From positions 11,026,193-11,090,192 of the forward strand of contig NC_091012.1 of the NCBI RefSeq assembly GCF_041146395.1: a stretch of DNA of 64,000 bases. Reading direction: 5' to 3'. The notes beneath the pieces were generated by a model that had not been told where the DNA came from, ran no database searches, and saw only the letters and a list, made by a program, of their open reading frames with translations. Source of the stretch: Eulemur rufifrons (Eukaryota; Chordata; Mammalia; Primates; Lemuridae). A program made the translations under genes and the position numbers. Positions 34,034 to 49,769 of this stretch are shown here, one piece after another (the stretch's first letter is position 1; each line of letters opens with the position of its first letter).

Positions 34034-34333
34034 ACATATATGCTAAGACAGTCAATGATAAATGTTCTTCACGACAAAGGTGATGACTATGAGAATTAAA
34101 GCATCTGTTAATTAACTAGAATAAGCATTAGACAAGGGTGTGTGTGTGTGTATGTATATATATTTCAAAACATCACATTTTACATGATAAATACATATAA
34201 GGTTATCAGTCAATTAAAAAAATCAATAAAAATCTTTGAAGTATAGCATTGTTCTAAATGCTGAGCCTGGATCTTTGTCATGAGCTTAACTGAACAGTAT
34301 CAAAAATATAAAGCTTTAGTGCTGTTTTTGTCA

Positions 34334-36436
34334 TTTTTTTTTATTTCATCTTGTTATGGGGGATACAGAATTGCAGGTTACATACGTTGCTCCTGTACCA
34401 CCTTTCCCCCCAAGTCAGAGATCCAGGCGTGTCTGTTCCCCAGGTCGTGCGCATTGCACCCATCATGTAGGTATATATCCCTCCCTTCCCCAGCCACCCC
34501 TTCCCGAGTCAGCACTTTCAAGTGTTACCACTCCCCAAACGGTGCGCAATGCACTCATTGTGTAGGCATACCCTCATCCCCTCCCCCACCCCCCACCTCA
34601 GTCTGATATCCAATTGGTGTCGTTCCCAGATTTGTATTTAGGTGATGATCAGGGAAACCAATTTTCTGGTGAGTACATGTGATGCTTGTTTTTCCATTCT
34701 TGGGATACTTCACTTAATATAATGGGTTCTAACTCTCTCCAGGAAAACCATAGAGATGTCGTATCTTCATCACTCCTTACAGCTGAGTAATATTCCATGG
34801 TATACATATACCACAGCTTACTAATCCAATCATGTATTGATGGGCATTTGGGTTGTTTCCACATCTTTGCTATTGTGAATTGTGCTGCTATAAACATTCG
34901 GGTACATGTGTCTTTGTTAAAGAATGACCTTTTTTCCTTTGGGTATATGCCCAGTAATGGGATTGCTGGGTCAAATGGCAGGTCTACTTGAATCTGTTTA
35001 AGATACCTCCATAATGCTTTCCACAGGGGTTGTACTAGTTTGCAGTCCCACCAGCAGTGTATGAGTGTTCCTGTCTCTCCACACCCACGCCAACATGTGT
35101 TGTTTTGGGTTTTTTTTGATAAAGGCCATTCTGACTGGGGTTAAGTGATATCTCATTGTGGTTTTGATTTGCATTTCTCTGATGATTAGGGATGTTGAGC
35201 ATTTTTTTCATATGTTTGTTAGCCATTTTTATATCTTCTTTTGAGAAGTTTCTATTCATGTCATTTGCCCACTTTTTGATAGGGTTGCTTGATTTTTTCT
35301 TGCTGATTTTCCTGAGTTCTAAATAGATTCTTGTTATCAGTCCTTTATCTGATGTGTAGTATGCAAATATTTTTTCCCATTCTGTAGGTGGTCTGTTTAT
35401 TCTCTGGACTGTTTCTTTGGCTGTGCAGAAGCTTTTTAATTTAATCATGTCCCATTCATTTATTTTTGTTGCTGCTGTGATTGCCTTGGGGGTCTTCTTC
35501 ATAAATTCTTTGCCTAGGCCAATGTCTGTAAGAGTCTTTCCTATATTTTCTTCTAGAATTCTGATTGTATCACGCCTAAGGTTTAAGTCTGTTATCCACC
35601 GTGATTTGATTTTTGTGAGAGGTGAAAGCTGTGGGTCCTGTTTCTGTCTTCTACAAGTGGCTAACCAATTCTCCCAGCACCATTTATTGAATAGGGATTC
35701 TTGTCCCCAGAGTATATTCTTTCCTGCTTTGTCAAAAATTAGGTGACTATATGAGGATGGCTCTATATTTGGATTTTCTGTTGTGTTCCACTGGTCTGTG
35801 TCCCTGTACTTGTGCCAGTACCAGGCTGTTTTAAGAACCACAGCCTTGTAGTATAGTTTGAGGTCTGGCAAATTAATATCTCCCATTTTGTTTTTGTTGC
35901 TTAAAATTGCTTTTGCTATACGGGGTCTTCTCTGGTTCCATACAAAATGTATAATTATTTTCTCTACATCTGTGAAGAACGATGTTGGTAATTTAATAGG
36001 GATTGCATTGAATCTGTAGATCACTTTGGGTAGTATAGACATTTTAACAATGTTGATTCTTCCGATCCTCGAGCATGGTATATTTTTCCATCTATTTGCA
36101 AGTTCTGCTATTTCTTTTCTCAGTGTTTCATAGTTTTCCTGATAGAGGTCCTTTACCTCTTTAGTTAGGTATATACCTAGATATTTTATTTTCTTTGTTG
36201 CTATTTTGAAGGGTATTGAGTCTTTAATTTGGTTTTCTGATTGACTGTTATTGGCATATATAAATGCCTCTGATTTGTGTATATTAATTTTGTAGCCAGA
36301 GACTTTGCTATATTCATTAATGAATTCCAGGAGTCTCATGGTTGAATCCTGGGGGTTTTCCAGATATAACATCATACCATCAGCAAAAAGTGAGAGTTTG
36401 ATCTCTTCCTTCCCTATTTGGACTCCCTTGATTCTA
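34334..36436 (-). mobile_element. 5'-truncated LINE-1, antisense
   Basis: A poly-T (tail) at 34,334 is followed by the L1 3' UTR with its duplicated C-rich block (34,395-34,610) and then by ORF2 reading on the minus strand up to 36,436, where L1 homology stops within the RT domain. No clear target-site duplication was found. This is the best preserved ORF2 in the window. Confidence 0.9.
35035..36436 (-). pseudogene. L1 ORF2, long open C-terminal part with mutated active site
   Basis: The frame is open for 446 codons from a methionine at 36,375, and upstream to the truncation point at 36,436. It covers the end of RT, the thumb/connection region ([16 protein letters not shown]) and most of the C-terminal region. 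The catalytic motif upstream of that methionine reads [10 protein letters not shown], so the second aspartate is glycine. With no endonuclease, a lost catalytic aspartate and 5' truncation, it cannot retrotranspose by itself. It is a retroelement remnant and not a host gene. Confidence 0.9.
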
Positions 36437-39300
36437 TTAAATTATAAAAATACACTGAAAATACACACTCATAAGTAGATTCTAGATGGATACATATGTT
36501 GTACTATAAGTAATTGATAGAAAATTAAATTCAAACTTCTTCATTTACCTAAACTCTCTATTAAATGATGGCCAAGTTCTGATGTTTCTTTATATAGTGC
36601 TTACCATATACATCACACACTTATTAATGCTTTCCTTATTTTAATTATTTTCATATTTATGACATTATATGTTAAGATCTAATAACATTTTGCCTTTAAA
36701 AAGCAAACAATACTGAGTTCTTGATTTAATCCTCTGGCATTCAGAATTGTTTATATTTCTTTGTACTTTAAGGCTCTTACTTTTAGCTTAGGGCACTGAA
36801 TCTCTCTAATCTTAAGTAATCAGATTGCTGCATGTATAACCTATAAATGGCCTCAAACTCTCTAAATTATTTTTTCACCAAATTAAAAAATTCTGGACTT
36901 CTCATCAGAACTTTGAAAGTACTGTGTGAACTGGCAGGGGGTGAGCACAACAGTGAGAAAGTTGTAGCCCAAGTACAGGCAGAAAGAAGAATGGCTTAGA
37001 TACATTTGTAGAAGGGAATGAAGATAAAAAGCAAAAAACGCTGGAGATAATTAGGAAATCAAAGAAGCAGAGTTTCCACTTATAAATTCCAAGTGTTGGT
37101 TGTTCTGTAGGTCTCCTCTCTCCATATGCAAAATCAGTGCCATTTTTTCACCCTGGACATTTTCAATCTCTTACTCGGAGCCACAAACTCACTCCCACAG
37201 AAATATTTACAGCTAATTATAAAGCATTTACTACATACATAACACTGTCCTGTAATTGTTCCTTCTATTTAAATATCAAAACAACCTCATAATTTATAAA
37301 TCCTTCTTAGTGTTTACCTGAACAAATTAGCCTGACACAGTCAATAAATCAATTAGGTCAATGACCAAAATTAAAAGAAACAGTAACCAAAAGTGCTTTC
37401 AATACGCTCCCCAAAATAGAAGGAAAATATAGAATGTACTAAGTAAATAAAATGAAATTAATACACTGTGGAATTACTCATACCTTCAGATTATTTCATG
37501 AGCACCATTAAATTTTATAAAAATCATTCTTATAATTGAAGAGCATGTCATATAAAGAATACTTAATGAACTTTGAAATAATAAAATTATACATTAGGCC
37601 TAGCATGAGTAATAAGCATGTGAGAACAGAGGATTGGTGTGGGCAGGTTCTGAACCAGAAGCTTTAGGGTTTTAAACAAATTAATTCAACATAAAGCAAA
37701 AAAAAAATTGCTTTCAGAATCTTTGAAGTTTCTAGTTTGCTAGTAAATTCTCAACACTTTTGAAATTACCTATTTTTTCCAATATTTCTTCTTTTCATTT
37801 CAAAATAGGTATACAGCCACATTCACATAAACATAATTACTTACTCTGTAAATCTATTACAACTAAAGTTCATCTTACCATGATGTATTTGTATGTTTGA
37901 TTCCATGTAAATAAAAAATGTGTTTATTTGTGCTTCACTGGCTAGAGCAGTTGCATGCTGAAAGAAAAATGTAGGATAAAATGGAAGAAGTTGTCATTCA
38001 GTGTTCAGAAATGGATGGCTTTTCATTAAATGGACACTCTTTATTATAAGCATTACAGTAACAATGTAATTGCAAAATTAATAAAAAATAAAACTTTTGG
38101 TAACATTATTCGTCAAAGTATTAGAAATTTAAAGTCACTGATAAAAGGGATCACAAATGATGCCATTTTAGTGGGTAACCCAATTATACATTTTTACAAT
38201 CCATTATCTCCAACTTTGAATAACATCGGATAGGTTAATGTTACTGGCAAAATAACACTTCATTCAATCTACAACATGTTTGACACATTAAAAACCTTTT
38301 TCAGTTTAATAAAACAAATTAAGTTTACATGTAATCTAAAAATATTTCAAAATTCACTCTATTTCATCATCCTAATTTGCTATTAGTAAAACAATTTATT
38401 TCTAATATTGTAATTGTTTCATTCTGATTATAATGACAAGAATATTAGTCTGTATACCTACATTACACATCACTTGAAATACTGTTTGTTAAAAGTCAAC
38501 CACAAAGCACCTCTCCGTTTCATACATGTTACATTTCAGTGTTTTCAATTTTCCATGGAAAAGTACATGAATGATGCCTACTTAATAGAGAAAGACTTCT
38601 AATAACTGTGATGTAGCTACCATTAACCACACACATTCACATGCACACTAGGAATGAAAGCATAGCACCTACTGCTTTGAAAGTTGAATCACATCAATAT
38701 TTGCTTATCAAAAAATGCAAAAAATTATACTTTGTTACATTTTCACCCCACCCTGACCAGAAAGTATATTTTACACATAATTATAACTCTCAGAAAATCT
38801 CTCTCTTTTTTAAAACTGACATACAATAAATTGTCTAACTATTTTAACTGGATTATTCTGTATAGTCAGCAACCTGGTTTAAAGAAATGGTTGAATGCAT
38901 TAGTGCCTTAGTGCATTGTACTGTGAATCCTCTGATATCTATTTAGACTTGATTTTTGATTAAATATGTTCTGAAAGTTATTACGTCTGCAAAGTAGTTT
39001 TAAGTATCAATTCTCTGTTGTTCTCTAAGGCATACCTTTTGCATAAATCTTTTTTCACATTCATTAAATTTGTAAGGTTTCTATCTATTAAAAATTTTCT
39101 GATGTTGAGCAGTGCTTGAGAAAACATTGGAGGGTTTCTTTTCAGTGTAAGTTCTCTCATGTCCAATAAGATCTGTGATAGAATAAAGGTATGTTCAGTG
39201 CTCTACATTATTAATGTTTACTTTCAGCATAAGTACTGTTGTGCATTTAAGGCTAATGCATTGGGAAAGCACTTCCATAGTCATTACATTTATCTCACTT
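36437..39300. other. AT-rich DNA downstream of the zinc-finger gene
   Basis: No gene is recognised. It includes the 3' flank and probably the 3' UTR of the KRAB zinc-finger gene on the minus strand; a minus-strand AATAAA lies near 38,040 (plus strand 'tttattataag'), which could serve as its polyadenylation signal. Short lysine/isoleucine-rich frames reflect AT content. Confidence 0.4.
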
Positions 39301-42079
<2,779 letters not shown>

Positions 42080-42080
<1 letters not shown>

Positions 42081-43330
42081 ATATATATATCTATCTTTAT
42101 CTCACATCAAGGTTCGCAAATATATATAAAAAAAATAGAACTGAGGCAAGAAAGGGACAGCAAAATAATAGGATACTTTGATATTCCACTTCCCATAATA
42201 ATAAAGCAAGTCAAATTAATAATAAGAAAACAGAAGATTTGAAAACACCATAGAGCAATTAGATCTAATAGATATATAGAAAATACTCTACATAATACTA
42301 ATAGAACATACAATCTTCTTGATAGCTCATAAAACATTCTTCCTAAAAAACTACCTATTTGGCCACAAAACAAGTCTTAACCAATTTTAGAAAACTGAAA
42401 TTTTACACACTTTAATTTCTGACCAGAATGGAATGAAACTGTGAATAAATCCCAGAAGAAACACAGAAAAATTCACAAATATATGAAAATAACACACTTT
42501 TGAACACGTTCTTGTTCAAGGGAAGACTTAATGCTCTGAAGACATCGGTAGCAGTCTACAGATTCAATGCAATTCCTTTCAAATTCTCCATTTAATTTTT
42601 TTCAAAAATAGAAACAGCAAACCCAGAAATAATATGGAATCTCAAGAGACCACAAAGATCTGAACAATCATCAAAAAGAGAAACAATGCTATTGGGACCA
42701 CACTTCCCCGTTTTAAAAGATTAAAAAAGCTACAGTAGTCAATGAAGTTTTCTACTGGCAGAAAGACAGAAAACTGGACCAATGAATCAGAAAGAAACAC
42801 AAATATAAATTCCTGCATATATTGTAAAATAAAAAGGTATCTTCACACTCACATTTATTTCATCATTATTCACAAAGGCCAGTAGATGAAAGAAACCCAA
42901 ACTGCCCTTACAAAATGAAAGGATACATACAATTTGAAATTTAGAAATAATGGATTATTTCTCAGCTTTAAAAAAACTAATAATCTAATAATATCCACAG
43001 TAGAGATAAAGCTTGAAGACATCATGCTTAAGGAAATGTCAAGCAGAATAAGACAGATATTTTATGATTATACTTGTACAATATTTCTAAACCAGTTCCA
43101 CTCCTAGAAACAGAAAACATGATGGTGTTTGTCAGCAGTTAGGCAACGGGGAAAATGGGTAGTTTTCTCATGTGTACTGAATTTTAGTTTTAGGAAATAC
43201 ATACATTCTAGACATATATTGCATAATGATGTAAATATAGTTAACATGACTGATGTGAATAATTAAAAGTAATCAAGATTGTAATTTTTGTGATTTTACA
43301 ATAATTAAAATAAAAATAATATCTAAAAGA
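42080..43330 (+). mobile_element. Ancient L1 fragment(s), sense
   Basis: The stretch 42,100-43,330 contains degraded but recognisable old L1 ORF2 text, such as 'acagattcaatgcaattcct', 'caaagaaacaatgctatt'-like remains and 'cttgaagacatcatgcttaa', ending in the typical old L1 3' region ('gttagcaacgggg'-like). It is heavily mutated, and boundaries are approximate. Confidence 0.55.
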
Positions 43331-46300
43331 GATACACAGTTATGAGGCTCTTCAAAACTATCCTACATATTATAAAACTGTTTCTTTTTTTTTAATTTCA
43401 AAGTATTATGGCAGTAAATCATTCAGATTATATATATTGCTTTTGCACCAAGTGATCAAACCTACAAGTGTGTGCATCCACACACATTGTGTGCACCACA
43501 CTCATTAGGTGTGAATTTTCCCAACCCCTACACACCCTTCCAATGGTACAATACCTGCTGATTTTTACTTCCATTTGGTCACATATGTGTGGATCAATTG
43601 ATAACAATTTGATAGTGAGCATGTGTGGTGCACATTTTTGCATTCTTGTGATACTTTACTTCAAAGAATGGGCTCCAATACAATCCAGGATAATACAAGG
43701 TATGTTATTTAACCACTGATTTTTGAGGCTTAGTACTACTCTATGGTATACAAACATCACATATTTATATGTATTTATACATATATTTATATGCATGTAT
43801 TTATAATTACCAAAGTTGTTTCAACATCTTTGCAATTGTAAATTGTTATGTTATAAACATTCAAGTGCAGATGTCTTTATTAGAGCATGACATTTTTTCA
43901 TTGGGTAGATACCAAGTAGTGGGATTGCCAGATCACATGGTAGTTCTACATTTAGTACTTTGATGTGTTTTCATATAACTTTTCATAAAGATTATGCCAG
44001 TTTGTAGTCCCACCAGTAGTATATATAAGTGTTCCTATCTCTCTACATCCACACCTACACTTGTTTTGAACTAATTGATAAAAGCCATTCTCACTGGAGT
44101 AAAGTGATATCTCACTGTGGTTTTCATTTGCACTTCTCTGATGATTAGAGATGTGCACATTTTTTTCATATGTTTCTTGCCCATTAGTACATCTTCTTTA
44201 AAAAACTTTCTGTTCATGTCCTTTTCACCTTTAATGGGGTTGCTTTATTGTTTTTCTTATTGATTTTCCTATGTTATATATAAATTCTAGTTATTAGCAA
44301 TTTATTGGTTATATAGCATGCAAATATTTTCTCCCATTCTCTAGCTTGTCTATTTGCTCTAGTTATACTTTTATTGGCTGTGCAGAAGCTTTCAAGTCTG
44401 ATCAGGTCCCATTTACTTATTTTTGTTGTTTCTGTGATAGTTTTTGGGATCTTAATCATAAACTCTTTGCCTAGGCTGAAGTCTGTAAGAGTATTTTCAA
44501 CATTTTCTTCTAGGATTCTTATGGTTTCACGACATAGGTTTAAGTCTTTTATCCATTGTGAGTTGTTTTTTGTGACAGATGAGAGGTTCGGATCCTGTTT
44601 TAGTCTTCTACATGTGGCTACCTAATTTTCACTGGATCATTTATTGCAAAGGGATTCCTTTCCCCAGTGTATGTTCTTGTCTGCTATCACATGGCTATAT
44701 GAGGATGGTTTTACGTCTGGGTTGTCAGATCTCTTCGATTGGTCTATGTCCTGTTCTTGTGACAGTACCATGCTGTTTTCGTTACTATACCCTTGCACTA
44801 TAGCTTAAAGTCTGGTAAATGGATGCCTCCCAATTTGTTCATTTTCCTTAAGGTTGGTTTTGTTATACAGGGTCTTCTCTTGTTCCATATGAAGCATAGA
44901 ATTACTTTTTCTCAATTGGTAAACAATCAAGTTAATATTTTAACAGGGATTGTATTGAATCTATAGATTATTTTTAGTAGTATAGACATTTTAGTCATGT
45001 TGATTCTGCCTGTCTATGAGGATGGTATGCTTTTCCATATGTTTGTATCCTCTTCTATTTCCTTCCTCAGTGTTTTGTAATTCTCCCTGTAGAAGTCCTT
45101 CACCTCCTTAGTTAGATATATTCCTAAGTATTTCATTTACTTTGTTGCTATTATGAAAGGTATGAGTCTTTGATTTGGTTCTCAGTTTCACAGCTGTTGG
45201 CTCGTGTGAAGGCTACTGATTTGTGTACACTTATTTTGTAACCTGAGACTTTCCTGAACTGATTTATCAACTCCAGTAGTTTCTTGTCAGAATCTTTTAT
45301 TTCCCTTTCATATATGTAATTAGATTAATAGATTTGCATATGTTCAACCATGTCTGCATCTCTAGAAAGAAGCCCGCTTGATCATAATGGGTTATTTCTT
45401 TGAAGACCAGCTGAATTCCATTTTCTAGGAATTTATTGAGAATTTTTTATCCATATTCATAAGGAATATTTCTCTGTATTTTTCTTTTTGTTCTGTCCTT
45501 TTCTGGCTTTGGTATCAAGGCAATGTTGGCTTTGTAAAATATGTTGAGGAGGATTTCTTCCTTTTCAATGTTGTACAATAATTTCTGCAGGATAGGCTCC
45601 AGTACTTATTTTTACATATGGTAGAATTCAGGAGTGAATCAATGTGGTTTATGACTTTATTCTTAAGGAAAGTTATTTATTACTACTTCAATACCAGTCC
45701 TGATATTGGTCTGTTCAAGAATTGTATATCATCATGAATGAGCCTAGGGAGACTCGTTTTTCTAAGAACTTGTCCATTTTCTCCACGTTTTCATGTTTAT
45801 GTGTATAGAGATTTTTAGAATATTCAAAGATGATATTTTGTATTTCTGTGGAATCAGTTGTAATTTCTCCTTTTTCATTCCAAATTGAGCTTATTAGAGT
45901 CCTATCTTTTCTGTTTCTGGTTAACCTCATAAAAGGCAGGTCAATTTTGTTTATCTATTCAAAAACCAACTTTCTGCTTCATTAATCTTCTGTATAGTTC
46001 CTTGATTATCAATTTCATTTAGTTCTATTGTGATCTTGGCTATGTTCTTTCTTCTGCTGAGTTTGGGATTGGTTTGCTCATCTTTTTTCAGTTCTTTCAG
46101 TTGATTCATTACATTGTCGATTTGTTACCTTTCTGTCTTTTGGATGTAGGGATTTATGACTATGAATTTTCTTCTCAGGGTGCTTTAGCTGTTTTCAAAG
46201 ATTTCGATAACTTATGTCCCATATCATTTAGTTGAGAGAATGTTTTCATTTGCATCTTAATTTCCTCCTTGATCTGCCAATCATTCAGCAGTAGGTTGTT

Positions 46301-47442
46301 TAGTCTTTATGACTTTATGTAGAGATGAGTGCTTCTGTTGTTGATTTCTAATTTTATTCTAGTGTGGTCTGAGAAAATGCATGGTATAATTTCTTTTTTT
46401 TTTAATTTTGGGGGACATTTTTTATGGCTTAGGACATGATCAATCTTAGAGAATGTCCTCTGAGCTGATGAGCCAAAAGTATTTTTTGGTGTTTTTGGAT
46501 AGAATGTTCTGTAACTGTCTAGTAGGCCCATATATTCTGGAGTTTTATTTAAGTCCCTTGTCTTTTTGTTTATTTTCTGCTTGGAGGAGCTGTATAGTTC
46601 TGTCAGCAGGGTGTTGAAGTCCCTGGCATTATGGTTGTATTATCTATGATTTTGTTTAGGTCAAGCAGTTTTAGCGGTATGAATCTGTGTGCTCCTGTAT
46701 TTGGTGCATAATAAATATTTTAGATTATTATACCTTCTTGGAGAATTGTTCCATTTATCATTATATAATAGCTATCTTTCTCTTTCATTACTTTTGTTGA
46801 TTTGAAGTCGAAGTTATCTGATATGAGAACTGTTACTCCAGCTTTCTTTGGGTTTCAATTAGCATACAATGTTGTCGTTTGACCTTCAATCTCGATGAGT
46901 CCTTGTGGGTTAAATGTGTTTCCTGAAGATAGCAGATACTTGCCTGTGTATATTTATGTATTCAGCCAGCGTATGTCTCTTCACTAGGTAGTTAAAACCA
47001 TTCACATTTATTGAAATATTTGATTAATGTGGTGGATTTCTGTTCATCTTGTTGAGTTGAATGTTGTTGGTTTGTTTTATCTCTTAAGCCACTGGACTTC
47101 TACCTTAGCTCTTGGGTGATTTCATGTTGTTAAGTGTTTATCATGCTAATCTATGAATAACGAAGTTCTGAGTACTCCCTGCAGGGAAGGTCTTGTCTTG
47201 ATGAATTCCCTCAGTGTTCGCATGTCTGAGAAAGACTTTATTTTCACCTCAAGTGAAACTTAATTTTGGAAAACACAAACATCTAGTCTGGGTATTATTC
47301 TGTTTGAGAAGTCCCAATAGGGCCCCAATCCCTTTTGACTTATAGGTCCCAGTTGAGAGGTCTGCAGTTAGTCTAACAGGGTTTCCTTTGTACGTTACCT
47401 GCTCCTTTCACGTTATGGCTCCTAGGAGTATCTCTTTCATGT

Positions 47443-48096
47443 TTATTTTGGCCAGTCTGATGACAATGTGTTGTGATATTTTTGTCTCTTGATGAATCTC
47501 CCAAGGGTCCTGTGAGCTTCTTGAACCTGGATATGTAGAGTTGTAGCAGGGACATGAAAATTTTCCTTAATTTTACCCCAAAAATTATACAACCCTTGTT
47601 TATTTTCTCCTTCACCCTCAGGAGTCACTAAGATTCTTATCTTAGGCCTCTTTACATGATCCAATGTATCTTGTAGGCTTTGCTCATTCCTCTTATTTCT
47701 CTGCTCTATCTCTGTGATTGACTTGTTTAATTGAAAGGTGTTGTTTTCAAGCTCTGAGTTTCTTTCTTCTGCCTGATGTAACCTGTTCTTAAGGCATTCC
47801 ACTGTGATTTGTAGTTCATTGAATGAATTTTTCCTTTCCAGAAACTCTGTTTGATTTTTCTTTAATTCAATATCTTTTGTAAATTTTTCATTCTGTTTTT
47901 GCATAGTTTTTGTGGTTTCTTTGTGTTGGGTTTCCATTTTATCTTGAATTTCATGGAGTTTCCTTTCTATCGATGTTTGAAATACTTCATAGGTCCTTTC
48001 TGTATTCTGTTTTTGGTTGGTATCCATTGCTAGGGGGCTGGTGTTCCCATTTGGGGGTGATGTTTCACTCTGATTCTTCATACATCCAGAGTCCAT
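47443..48096 (-). pseudogene. L1 ORF1 of the full-length intronic L1 (frameshifted)
   Basis: A 217-codon open frame starts MDSGCMKNQSETSPPNG at 48,096. It has a coiled coil (KMETQHKETTKTMQKQNEKF, then KNQTEFLERKNSFNELQ) and an RRM-like region (IRILVTPEGEGENKQG). A frameshift ends it, and the remaining ORF1 text continues in another frame at 47,373-47,500 (KHERDTPRSHNVKGAGNVQ). It encodes the L1 RNA chaperone in origin but is broken. Confidence 0.85.
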
Positions 48097-49766
48097 TCAC
48101 TGGTTCCTTCTCATCTGGAGCAGACTTTGCTTCTTTATTTTGGATTTTCTTTTGTTTAGATAATGATATGCACGGTTTATTTTCTGAGTTAGTTGGTGCT
48201 TGTGAGTGAGAATCAACTACACCCTCTATGATTGAGTAAATGTGTAACAGGCATGTGAGTTAATCTCCCTGTCAGTAGATGGTGTTTGCAGGAAGGAAGA
48301 AGGTAAACTATTGTTTTGGGATCCTATGACCAGCTCTAGTTCCTCAGGAGAAGCCCTCCAATACCCCAGGCGGTGGGTGCGGACCATGAAACCTCCATGT
48401 AAGTCATTTATTTACTACCACAGAAGAGGCAGGTGGGGAATTAGGCTGGGTGAGTTTAGGTTGGATCATGCTGTCCTCCAGTTCCACAAATGCAGTTCAC
48501 AGGTATGTATAGGTTAAAGGTTCATTCCATGCTTCTGGGTCCAGAAGGGGCTGAAGTGACCACATTCAACTCTTTTGTCTTCTCTCTACCCTCAGGAAAC
48601 TCTGCCAGGGGGACACTTCCCCTTGGGGAACCATGGCAGCTCAAGGAACTTTTGGACCAAGCTGAACTCTCTATTAAAGTGAGTGGTGTTGTGGGCAGAT
48701 TCCATACATCAGACGGAGGCACCAGATGTATATAGTTACCGTGGTAACCAGTATTTATGCAAATTGATTCTCCTTGGTTCAGCAAAATCCAATATGGCAG
48801 TTCTCGAGGGTAGGTTTGGAGGGGGAACATTGATAGACCAGTGTTTTCCTTTTCTCCTCCACACCCTCCCAATGGACACAGCCTTTCATTCACTGCCTAA
48901 TTTTGAAACTGGGACCCTTCCCCAATGCTTCTCATCCTGTTGACTGTGCTATTAGCAGGCAGATGCACCAAGTACCTGTCAATGGGAAGATCACAAGCTG
49001 AGGCCACACTGCTGGAGCTAGGTGAAAATGCACCTGTGGCACTGAAAGCTGGCCATCTCAGCACAGAGAATTCCAGCATCAGCTATGGTGGCGAGAACGG
49101 GCCATGGTCTTCCTGTAACACTCTCAGGAAGCTTGAGTGCCAGGCCAACCTCCTCCTCTCTGAGTTGCAGCACCAGCTACACTTTCCAAGGCAAGCTCGG
49201 CTGGTAGTTCGCACCCCATTGCCGAAGGCGTGCTCAGTCACCCAGTGCAGCTTTTGCTGGAAGTGTGCTACCCATTACCCAAAGCAGGCTTAGTCACTCA
49301 GTGCAAGGTGCTTTGGCAGTTGCTATGGGGTGAGTGTGGTCACACAGCTATGAGAACCTTAAGCCAAAATTACTTCCTGGGATGCCGGGAGTGCATCAGG
49401 TGCAGAATGTGGGGTGTCCAGGTGTAGTGATGCTGCCTCTCTTGTTGCTCATAGCATATTCGCATGGCATGAGAGACATGCATCGTATTGCAGGCCTGAG
49501 GCACCTGGGTGGGGGAGGTCAAAATCCCTTACTTTTTCCCTGGGCTCCAGAAGTTCTATGATTTTGTTTGTGCCAGTTCCTACCTTCTATCCTCCTCTCC
49601 TCTCAGCTGCTCATTACCTGCTCTTAGTGTCCTGGAATCCACTTATTTCAGACTCTATGGTCCACTGCTCACCAGGAATCATCCTCCACTCCCATCTGTT
49701 GAATTCTCAACTGTTCTACCTGAAAGGTCCGACAAGCCTTGGTTCTCGTCAGCCATCTTGAAGTCT
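48097..49766 (-). promoter_or_regulatory. 5' UTR of the intronic full-length L1
   Basis: This region lies between the L1 5' terminus and ORF1. L1 5' UTRs carry an internal sense promoter and often an antisense promoter. Several open frames of up to 123 codons occur on both strands, but none is shared with a known protein. Promoter activity here is inferred from position only. Confidence 0.5.
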
Positions 49767-49769
49767 CCT

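Larger units (their letters stand above)
43385..49766 (-). mobile_element. Full-length but inactivated LINE-1 in the ZNF intron
   Basis: Read on the minus strand the element runs from a 5' terminus near 49,766 ('acttcaagatggctgac', the L1 AAGATGGC start) through a 5' UTR of about 1.67 kb (49,766-48,097), ORF1 (48,096 downward), a frameshifted and stop-ridden ORF2 (about 47,300-43,700), to a 3' poly-A (poly-T at 43,385). At 6.4 kb it has the full L1 length. It diverges more from the other L1s here than they do from one another, so it is older. It lies antisense to the plus strand and in the same direction as the host ZNF gene, within the gene's 16.5-kb last intron. Confidence 0.85.

Noticed and set aside
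36437..38911. Short frames (60-75 codons) on the plus strand
   Set aside because: Lys/Ile/Asn-rich frames expected by chance in AT-rich DNA.
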